A stretch of DNA of 64,000 bases. Origin: Axinella damicornis (Eukaryota > Porifera > Demospongiae > Axinellida > Axinellidae). Shown piece by piece: positions 20,401 through 64,000 of this stretch (position 1 is the stretch's first letter; every line of letters starts with the position of its first letter). Below the pieces are notes generated by a model. That model was not told the origin of the DNA and ran no database searches. It was given only the letters and a program-made list of their open reading frames with translations. The position numbers and the translations under genes were made by a program. The DNA is taken from positions 3,248,055 through 3,312,054 of the forward strand of contig OZ007518.1 in assembly GCA_963931865.1 (NCBI GenBank), written 5' to 3'.

Positions 20401-20959
20401 GTTTCTGGGTGCTGTATTAAGTTTCTGTGTGCTAGACATTGGCCCAGAAGAATGCTGTTGAATAATTTGTACCCCATAGCTATCTGCTTCCTTTGTTACA
20501 TGACCTACTTGGTGAGTCTGCTTGCTGCTGTGCATAGTAGCAGCACTATAGTCAGATTATCCTTGACTGCATGTGGCCTACACCTCCATTGTTGCACTTT
20601 AATAATGCACTCTCTTCTAGTGGCACTGTCCTGTTTCCTCCCAATTATAGAGAAGTGTCTGATGTGTCATGTGAGGTCCCAAGGAAACTATTACCCCTAG
20701 CCCTGTAGGTATTCACAGTCAGTTTTACTGTGCAATGAAAACACAATGTTGACCTAACTAAGTGTACCATATTCACAGTCAAACCAATTGTCCACCTTGA
20801 CTCAAAACATCCCTTTATCCCCGGTTCATTGGCTGCACTGTGCTGCTGATTGGCTGAAGTAAATGGCCTACCGGCTAGCCTGCAAAGTTATATATGTACT
20901 AGTAGCTTCGCTCGCTCAGCTACTTCCCCCTCATTCGCCTATCATGAGTAATCCGGCGC

Positions 20960-21200
20960 TGGACAGCTCTCTGTGCAGAGCTGCTGCTCCCCGATTGCGT
21001 CCGCTTGCCCCCCGATTGCGTCCACTTCAGCTGCTGCTCCCCGTTTGCGTCTGCTGCTCCTCGATTGCGTCCGCTTCAGCTGCTGATCCCGATCACATCC
21101 GCTTCGGCTGCTGCTCCCCGATTGCGTCCGCTTCAACTGCTGTTCGCCCGCGATTGCGTCCGCTTCGACTGCTGCTCCCGATTGCATGTGTCCGCTTGCA
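20960..21200. repeat. CTGCTGCTCCCCGATTGCGTCC array
   Basis: Imperfect units of about 25-40 bp built from GCTGCTGCTCCCCGATTG and CGTCCGCTTCA. Confidence 0.75.
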
Positions 21201-21850
21201 GCCCCAACTGGATTCCAGCCCAATGTTCTCGAACATTCTTCGAGGTTCAGTAAACAAATTGAAGTACGAAGTACGAAGGTCGCGCGTCACTATAGTCTAA
21301 TCCCGCCCCACGAGCAACCCACTTCCGTCATGCACAAACAGACAGACACACACACACACATTAAAATCTTAACGTATTGATGTATCAAATTATGAATCGG
21401 CTAAGGCTTGTGGTATATACCTCACCTGCTGATTAGTCTTGGTCACAGACTTTGGGTGGGGGGGTGGGGGGGGGGGAGCTGGGACTGAGACTATAAGCAC
21501 TGCATGGTTTGTTCTTTCAGCCAAAGCATTCTTCTGCAGTCTTGAAGAACCTTTTCCAACATCAGAGGAGGAGGTGTCATGTTAGCAATCCACCAGACTA
21601 CATCTGCACAGGTAATAACATCACCATTTATATCTCGGTACATGAATATCTTCAGCTATATTTGTAGGGCTGCTGCATGGAAATTGAACACCCAATTTAC
21701 TTTGGATGACATCACATATGGCGACATACACCCTCTCTCACTACTGCACCTTTCCTGTCAATATAGTTTCATGTACACGATCGAGCTCACACAAGGAAAC
21801 TCATACGTCTCTACATACACTCTGAATGGGTTGGGTTGAATTGGTAATGC

Positions 21851-22177
21851 TTGCTGACTCAACCACATTTAAGGGAACCGTTCCAGCACAGAATGGTTGA
21901 TGTTTCTTGCTATACAGAAGAGGGATCTTTCGTGGTACAGATGGAATGCACCCTGGCAGACGAGGCAGGCGAAAAAATTGAGTGTGCTACAGTAATCCAG
22001 ACACCCACATCAAAGAGAGCTCTCCCAGCATGGGTAGTCGGATGCAGTGTGGCTGGTATCGGTTGCGGGGTCTATACAATTGGTACCCATTGGAACTGGT
22101 GGGGTAGGAATCGGATAGTTGGTACTGGCTGTGGAGTGGCTGCAATCGGGTGTGGTGTGACCAGACTAGTTGGTTAG
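21851..22177 (+). CDS. Possible small ORF, unrecognised (108 codons)
   Basis: An open frame from an ATG at 21851 in a stretch otherwise free of tandem repeats. The N-terminal part (VDVSCYTEEGSFVVQMECTL) looks protein-like. The C-terminal half is glycine/cysteine rich with an imperfect internal repeat (GIGCGVYTIG, GTGCGVAAIGCGV). A separate open frame precedes it at 21579-21839. I see no splice or domain evidence that fixes either as a gene; chance ORFs are quite possible. Confidence 0.2.
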   Translation: MLTQPHLREPFQHRMVDVSCYTEEGSFVVQMECTLADEAGEKIECATVIQTPTSKRALPAWVVGCSVAGIGCGVYTIGTHWNWWGRNRIVGTGCGVAAIGCGVTRLVG

Positions 22178-23138
22178 TATCTCCACAAGCACTGCTGAAT
22201 GTTACTAGCTGATTCGAAATAGTTGCTTTACATTTCAGTTTTTGTATCCATTAGCTAGCCCTGCTATTTGCACAATTGCCAATTGTAAGTTTGAACAGCA
22301 CTGACTTCTGTGGGTATATGGTACTGTGTAGAATCCTCATCTAGCTTTATTTTGTACTTGTTTTGGCCTGAATAAGTCTTACATTAATCTTACGCTGGAG
22401 CTCAATCCTTGTAGCACTGTTTACAGATCTAGCGTCTTAGTGACATCCTGATATCAGATGTACGGCAGCAGCCTTGTGGATTTTATAACTGTAAGGAACG
22501 TCAAATGGATGAGCCCATACCGTACATTACACCCCAGATACCTAGCCTTGTTCCCAGGCCCCGCCCAGCTACCAGATACCAGTAACGGACTTCCTTGATA
22601 GAGATTCCATGTGCCAAAGTTTTGGCATCATGACGTACAGTGATGACCTTGAAAAAGCTATGTAGTTGTGTTTGGGAAATTAGGCACAAGGTTGAAGGAA
22701 TAGTGCCGTGAGGACAACAAACGTCATGACAAAACTGGCTGATCCTCCATATTGAGCAGCTGTGTTTTACGTGACTGGCTTAGAAACGGAGGAGTACTAC
22801 TCTGTCAACTGTCACTGCATATATCACAGTTTACCATGATGATTAGATTGAGAAGCTATGCGATCTAAATTTCAAGTGAGACGGTAGCTCCTGTTTTACT
22901 GCTATTGAGGCTCCGTGTTAGTGGAAGTACTTAGTCATGTGATTTTGTGATGCCAATGCAGCTGCTCTACGCAAATTATTGCAGGGCAGTCAAAAGCCTA
23001 GCTAGGCTACATTTATAGCATTGCATCCAGGTGGTCTTTTGGCTACATACCAAGTGTGCCAAGCAGTGGAGAGCTAAAGAGGTGTTGATACCCATAATTC
23101 CATGTAATTCTAGAAACTCTTTAATAGTACTCAAGTTG

Positions 23139-23188
23139 TAGTCTGGTTACCAGACCCAACCCATGAGTTGGGTCTGAGAAACAGACTA
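23139..23188. mobile_element. TAGTCTGG foldback MITE, 50 bp
   Basis: Begins TAGTCTGGTTACCAGACCCA and ends with an imperfect complement. Flanked by CTCAAGTTG and CTCCAGTTG, a 9-bp duplication with one mismatch. Confidence 0.65.
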
Positions 23189-23399
23189 CTCCAGTTGGCA
23201 CTGCTATTCTGAACCTGGAAAAACAGCTGTATACACTACAATACAAACAGCTCTAGCTACAATGGAATACTGACCTCACCCCCCTTCCAAAGCTGGCCTG
23301 ACTCCATCACATAGAGTTCGCAGAAACCCAGTTCTCTCTTCCACTTGAGCAAGCTGCATAGTGATGTCTCATCCTTAAGCTTTGACCTCCAGGACTAAG

Positions 23400-23900
23400 T
23401 GTCTATAGTCTAGTCTGTAGTCTCGCCGTCTGTCTAAGGTGTAGGTGACCTTTGAACCGAGGAGGGGCGCGCGCAACCGGAAGCGGGTTTAAATACTGAA
23501 TTTGTGGCAAGTTTTGGCGGGAAGTCGGGATGGCACACTCGCTAAGCACTTGCTTTACAGCCTGGGGGTTGAGTGTTCGTCTCCCCAATAACCGAGTACG
23601 AGTCTGGGCCACTTAGTACATACCGGTTCCTGACTTCCCCGCCTAGCAGCCGGAGTACGCCGGTTCCCATCTGACCACCGAAGCTAAAGAAAGGTGTTCT
23701 GGTTGAAAGCAGGTTAGCCTCCTGTGATTCCAGTCACCGACGCCTATCCAGCGCTCCTGAGGCTTACACTTCGGTGTCTGACCTGTCACGGAGGGATGGG
23801 TGTGTTGCTAGGTTGTATTTTTTCTTCTTTTTTTTTCTTCTTTCTTTTTTCTTTCTTTTTTTTTTTCCTTTCCTTTTTTCTTCTTTCTTGTTCATACAGC
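23400..23900. repeat. Possible SINE with 5S-rRNA-like segment
   Basis: 23670-23720 reads CCATCTGACCACCGAAGCTA then AAGAAAGGTGTTCTGGTTGA, resembling the 5S rRNA internal promoter region (CTGATCTCGGAAGCTAAGCAG..GGTTAGTA). It is followed by a T-rich tail (23818-23895). Too diverged to be a functional 5S gene. Confidence 0.35.
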
Positions 23901-25249
23901 TAGCTTGCATTGTTCTATGTTCCTTTTCTTCTTTTGTTTTTCTTTCCTTATAATATGACTATCTCAGTATCCTTTGTCGGTCCAAGTTCCATTGAACCCC
24001 ATCCACAATAATATTGGCTATGCCTTTCTACTGGAGGGTAATTATTGGTATACAACTTTGAATGTAATTGCCAGTAAAACTGACAAAATTATAATTACGA
24101 CTACCAAAGTGCGTTCCAACGTGGATAATAAAGCATGTTTCCAACTGTCCAATTTGAAATGCAATTACAATCAGTCATGCATGCATAATTTTTATATATT
24201 CCAATGCAACTGACTCCTCAATCAAGGTACATGGAGATACTACACATCCATATGCTTACCTTGGTGTATAAAAGCCAAATTTTGCGCATGCAGCTGCAGT
24301 CGACGTCCTATTAGACTATTAGTCCCTTTAGTCAATTGACTGCATGTGCCAAGCTAGCTATATATCTTTGTACAGTCATGCATGGCATTGGGTCTTCATT
24401 GGTGCAGACTATAATCTATTATGTCACCAATAAAGATGCATTAACCCAAGGCCTACAGTAATGAGTCATCAACTACAGGTCACTATAGGCAGCCATGCGT
24501 GGTGCAAGTCACAAATTTATAAAACTGAGAGGAGTTACATGCTAGAAACGCAAACACAACAGAGAGTGTGTGACATTGTTTCTAGATCCTCAGGTGATGG
24601 CTTGCTCATTTGCAATGAGCAAGGGTTGCCCACAAAGTTGATGGTTTGACCTTCACACCCAAATTGCCCTCAGCTCCCAATTCTGTCAGGTATATCTGCG
24701 GTGTGCATACAGGGGAGAGGGAAGTAAAAATTTTGAGAACATGCACTGTAAGAACGACATGTGCTCGCAGTCCTCAGAGACATGCATCTAGATAATTTGT
24801 CACAGGATTAGCAATGTGCACAAAGTCTCGGTACCAAACCTTGCAGGGTCTGGTACCTAGACTATGCGCACTATTGCTATCCCCTTACCGCCCCTTACCT
24901 ATGCAGGTAGTTTGGTCAGTCTATGGGGTGGGTGTTGCAGCTGACCAGATTAGTGACCTGCTCTGTGTCAAAGCCACATGCACACAGGTCGGTTGTGATC
25001 AGTAGATTCTCCTCACCCTCTCAGAACCTGTGGAGTGTGTACATGTGTGTTGAGACTAGGCTACCTCCCTCCCTTCCTTCTTTCCCCTTCCTCCACCTCC
25101 CTTCCCCCCTCCCATCCTAACCGATTCAGTACAACAATCTGCTGTCCAACAAGTAGACTCTCGTGTGACAGCATGTCCCTCGTCATCATCCCTTGATTGG
25201 GCAGACTTGTGTGTCGGCATATCTTGTGTGTCTGTGTATCATGTGTGTG

Positions 25250-26140
25250 AGGTGTGTATGTGGCGGGTGAGAGTGTGTACACGTGTGTGACGGGTGGCGG
25301 GTGAGAGTGTGTACGTATGTGTGTGATGGGTGGCGGGTGAGAGTGTGTACGTATGTGTGTGACGGGTGGCGGGTGAGAGTGTGTACGTATGTGTGTGACT
25401 GGTGGCGGGTGAGAGTGTGTACGTATGTGTGTGGCTGGTGAGAGTGTGTACGTATGTGTGTGACTGGTGGCGGGTGAGAGTGTGTACGTATGTGTGTGTG
25501 TGTGGCGGGTGAGAGTGTGTACGTATGTGTGTGACTGGTGGCGGGTGAGAGTGTGTACGTATGTGTGTGACTGGTGGCGGGTGAGTGTGTACGTATGTGT
25601 GTGACTGGTGGCTGGTGAGAGTGTGTACGTATGTGTGTGTGACTGGTGGCGGGTGAGAGTGTGTACGTATGTGTGTGACTGGTGGCGGGTGAGAGTGTGT
25701 ACGTATGTGTGTGTGTGTGGCGGGTGAGAGTGTGTACGTATGTGTGTGACTGATGGCGGGTGAGAGTGTGTACGTATGTGTGTGACTGGTGGCGGGTGAG
25801 TGTGTACGTATGTGTGTGACTGGTGGCTGGTGAGAGTGTGTACGTATGTGTGTGTGACTGGTGGCGGGTGAGAGTGTGTACGTATGTGTGTGACTGGTGG
25901 CGGGTGAGTGTGTACGTATGTGTGTGACTGGTGGCTGGTGAGAGTGTGTACGTATGTGTGTGACTGGTGGCGGGTGAGAGTGTGTACGTATGTGTATGAT
26001 GGGTGGCGGGTGAGAGTGTGTACGTATGTGTATGATGGGTGGCGGGTGAGAGTGTGTACGTATGTGTGTGATGGGTGGCGGCTGAGAGTGTGTACGTATG
26101 TGTGTGACTGGTGGCGGGTGAGAGTGTGTACGTATTTCAC
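25250..26140. repeat. ~36-bp TG-rich minisatellite
   Basis: About 25 copies of GTGTGTACGTATGTGTGTGA plus CTGGTGGCGGGTGAGA, ending where the damaged RecQ-carrying element begins. Confidence 0.92.
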
Positions 26141-26668
26141 ATGCGGAGGGAAAAATAGTTTGGTGAACGGAATATTCCGTTTTGGTTCTCTACGCCGGAA
26201 TGTTGGCAGAGCAATTCAATTGGTTGGTGAAAGTGACGTCATAGATGGGATTGATGGTGGCCGTGAAAGCTAAGCGATCAAGGCGGTGTGCAGGAAACTA
26301 GGCAACGCAGACGTGAACTACACCACAAGAAGGCTGTCAGGAAGTTCGCGAATGGTCGGGATGTGCTTGTAAGCGTGTCAATTGGCAGTGAATGCCACTA
26401 AGATTGCTCCAGTGTCTCTCCAACGCGGATAGAGGTATTTCTTTCCACGGATCTTCTCTCCTTGGCGTTCGGAACCTCCGAGGAAGACAACCTTTGCCTC
26501 AGGACGGCGTTATCGCATGCCATGATAGCTCCACAGTTCTTGTGACGTCAGACATTTCGTTCCTACCACCGTTTTTGCAAACCACAAGGAACGAAAACGG
26601 AATAGGCCGTTCACTAGACTATTTTTCCCCTCTACGCGAAAAAAAAAAAGGTCTGGGAATGAGACTAG
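26140..26668 (+). mobile_element. Damaged related foldback with a second RecQ helicase fragment
   Basis: Inverted arms pair GGGAAAAATAGTTTGGTGAA near 26149 with its diverged complement near 26615-26635. The right end reads GGTCTGGGAATGAGACTA; the left terminus is lost into the adjoining minisatellite. The interior near 26315-26392 reads LHHKKAVRKFANGRDVLVSV then SIGSEC, matching the RecQ segment in the element at 26957 but with a broken Walker A. Confidence 0.6.
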
Positions 26669-26956
26669 GAAGTGTGAGTGCAGTGTGTGTGTGTGTGTGA
26701 TAGGTGATGCATGGGAAGGGGGTGACACTCCATAGTACTATCGGCAGTCAAGCGCTGTCAAACGGTCAACTCTTTTTGCGATGCGGTCAAGTGGTCAAGC
26801 ATCAAAAATGACAGTCAAGATTTCTTGACCCTGGTCACAGCTCTGACTACGACATCAGTCGGAGTGTCACCCTGACACTGAATTCAGTACAGAGTGTGAT
26901 GTGTGAAGTTGGTTGTTGGAAGTTGGTGTGAGAATGAACAGCTGCTTAGTAGATCT

Positions 26957-27533
26957 TAGTCTCGCAAGCCAGCCTCTTTTTCTACGAGGGGGCGCGCGCG
27001 GAGGGGGAGGGGAAAAAGAGTCTGGTGACTTAAGCCAACATTTCGTTTTCTCTGCCGGAATGTGGGTAGAGCCAATGAGATTGCAGCAGTCACATGATTT
27101 TCATAGCGTAATTCAGAGACCGTGCGTGCGATTGCCATCGCTGCAAAGCGCAACTAGGCTATCCAAGGTTGTGCCCCAATCAAGAATTAGCAGTGAAGAA
27201 CTCCTTCAGCGGACGGGATGTACTCGTGAGTCTTCTAACCGGCACCGGAAAATCGCCTTGTTACTACGTATATACTGCTGAAGGCTTTTCCCTGACTCAC
27301 CTTTCAACGGTTACTACTCTCCAGAGCTTTGCGAGCCTCCTCCAACTTGCTTCGCAGTCGCACATTTGAAAGTTGTGGGCAATAATTGGATAGCTATCAT
27401 GTGACTTTTTCATTTGTTACAGTTGATTGCATTCCACTGGGTAACGAAATGTTGGCTTAAGTCACCAGACTCTTTTTCCCCTCCCCCTCCGCGCGCGCCC
27501 CCTCGTAGAAAAAGAGGCTGGCTTGCGAGACTA
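26957..27533 (+). mobile_element. Foldback element with 9-bp TSD and captured RecQ helicase fragment
   Basis: Begins TAGTCTCGCAAGCCAGCCTC and ends with the reverse complement; inverted arms are about 90 bp. It is flanked by a perfect 9-bp direct repeat AGTAGATCT (26948-26956 and 27534-27542). The interior on the plus strand reads GYPRLCPNQELAVKNSFSGR then DVLVSLLTGTGKSPCYYVYT near 27151-27270. This is the Q-motif glutamine and Walker A (TGTGKS) region of RecQ-type DNA helicases, cut off just after motif I. The 9-bp duplication fits Mutator-like elements. Confidence 0.75.
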
Positions 27534-27719
27534 AGTAGATCTACGTATTGGACTCCAGATTATATTTATGGATCTAGGCCACTCACATGACAGAAGTCCA
27601 GGCTTGTCCATAGTAGCTACAGAGCAGCAACCTCCAGGCCAGAGAAGTCGTCTACCGGTAATAAACGAGGATGGCGATCGAGAGCATGTGCATGATACGA
27701 CGAGCTGGGGAAAGCTAAC

Positions 27720-27978
27720 TAGCCCTGTCATTGAGTGACGTAATTCGACTTGTACCCGCGCGCGCGCGCGCTCAGAAAGCCGCTTAGAGTACAACAGCCC
27801 CACCCACACTTTTCCGTAACGCAACTGGCAGCTACATACTACTTGCCCGCTGAGAGTGTGGTTGCTGAACCTTTTTAAGAAGGAGCAAGTTTCAGTTCAA
27901 GAAGCGGTGTGCCGAATTTAAAGTTGCTTTTGGTCGCCTTTCCCGTTGTGGGCGGAACTACAGCAGCACACTTGGTCA
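27720..27978 (+). promoter_or_regulatory. Probable promoter and 5' leader of beta-heavy spectrin
   Basis: A short CG-rich stretch (CCCGCGCGCGCGCGCGC at about 27756) lies 200-250 bp upstream of the start codon, in otherwise CpG-poor surroundings. A TTTTTAAGAAGGAGC block is at about 27869. No clear TATA box. Assigned by position only. Confidence 0.3.
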
Positions 27979-63264
<35,286 letters not shown>

Positions 63265-63274
63265 GTAAGTTCCA

Positions 63275-63705
63275 GTCAGAGGGGAGTGGCAGCCAGAGGG
63301 GAGTGGCAGCCAGAGGGGAGTGGCAGCCAGAGGGGAGTGGCAGCCAGAGTGGAGTGGCAGTCAGAGGGGAGTGGCAGCCAGAGGGAGTGGCAGCCAGAGG
63401 GGAGTGGCAGCCAGAGGGGAGTGGCAGCCAGAGGGGAGTGGCAGCCAGAGGGGAGTGGCAGCCAGAGGGGAGTGGCAGCCAGAGGGAGTGGCAGCCAGAG
63501 GGGAGTGGCAGCCAGAGGGGAGTGGCAGTCAGAAGGGAGTGGCAGCCAGAGGGGAGTGGCAGCCAGAGGGGAGTGGCAGCCAGAGGGGAGTGGCAGCCAG
63601 AGGGAGTGGCAGCCAGAGGGGAGTGGCAGCCAGAGGGGAGTGGCAGCCAGAGGGGAGTGGCAACCAGAGGGGAGTGGCAGCCTGAGGGGAGAGGCGGCCA
63701 GAGGG
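63275..63705. repeat. 17-bp minisatellite after a donor
   Basis: About 25 copies of AGAGGGGAGTGGCAGCC, open in all frames. After it, 63720-64000 shows only a right-end MITE fragment (to 63934). Confidence 0.92.
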
Positions 63706-64000
63706 GACCGCCCACCTCATAAGCATTCTTCTTCCATGTTAACAGGCGATTGTTGAGTTATACCGTGCGCTTTGTCGTCAGCAGCAGCTTATCTGAGTCC
63801 GTATTACCTCCTTTTTTGCAAACAGAGCACTAGTGGACCTGCCTGTCCTGAGCAGTTGTACTCTGCCAGGCAGGCAGGCATCCGTTCGGGTGATACTGGC
63901 TTCCCTCTGGCTGCCGCTGGCCTGGGAACAAGGCTAACTGAATTGAGCTTCATCCATGCACTGTACGTAGCATTCAAAAGTTGACCAACAGCTCTGGCAA

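Larger units (their letters stand above)
18715..20425. repeat. 20-bp satellite split by two foldbacks
   Basis: Unit CTGTATTAAGTTTCTGGGTG, about 25 copies at 18715-19218, about seven at 19654-19800, and a remnant at 20400-20425. The foldbacks at 19219 and 19802 separate the blocks. Confidence 0.9.
12271..27978. other. Intergenic interval between two divergently transcribed genes
   Basis: 15.7 kb between the IP3 receptor start and the spectrin start. I see no gene with convincing splice structure here, only repeats, foldbacks, captured gene fragments and isolated short ORFs. Stretches such as 13550-14660, 14950-15460, 17280-18000, 22180-23130 and 24220-25050 show nothing I can support. Confidence 0.6.

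Noticed and set aside
20863..21300. 145-codon ORF over the CTGCTGCTCCCC array
   Set aside because: Low-complexity repeat translation, no domain or splice support.

Overview
This window is eukaryotic, animal DNA, probably from a sponge or another non-bilaterian. It has many small exons with GT..AG introns, animal-only domain architectures and very heavy tandem-repeat and foldback content. Two runs of exactly 200 N mark scaffold gaps, so it is draft assembly. I do not assign a species.

Two large multi-exon genes point away from each other. On the minus strand, positions 544-12270 hold the first 19 exons I could place (about 545 codons, all splice phases agreeing) of an inositol 1,4,5-trisphosphate receptor: suppressor domain, MIR beta-trefoil and the start of the IP3-binding armadillo region. 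The gene runs off the left edge. On the plus strand, from 27979 past the right edge, lies a beta-heavy spectrin (karst/SPTBN5 type): two calponin-homology domains, spectrin repeats, and an SH3 domain inserted in the repeat array, the diagnostic mark of beta-heavy spectrin.

The 10.6 kb intron between spectrin exons 10 and 11 contains a tandem cluster of four intronless, same-strand genes for secreted, cysteine-rich proteins (37428-44465) plus a decayed fifth copy near 45560-46020. I do not know their function.

The 15.7 kb between the two large genes, and many introns, are filled with mobile DNA. The most coherent signal is a family of short foldback elements ending in TAGCCTCGTTCCCAGGC or TAGTCTCGCAAGCC and flanked by 9-bp target-site duplications, a Mutator-like signature. 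One 577-bp member carries a RecQ-type helicase fragment, and a related damaged copy carries the same fragment. Another terminal-inverted-repeat element carries a HIRAN-like fragment. A 5.7 kb interval (12801-18532) is bounded by ~130-bp inverted repeats. Foldbacks are nested in each other and in satellites.

Two further patterns stand out. Expanded tandem repeats abut many splice sites, pyrimidine or CA repeats at acceptors and GTGAG or GT repeats at donors. Spectrin exons between 55332 and 59519 hold about eight single-base indels, whereas every other exon I assembled is clean.
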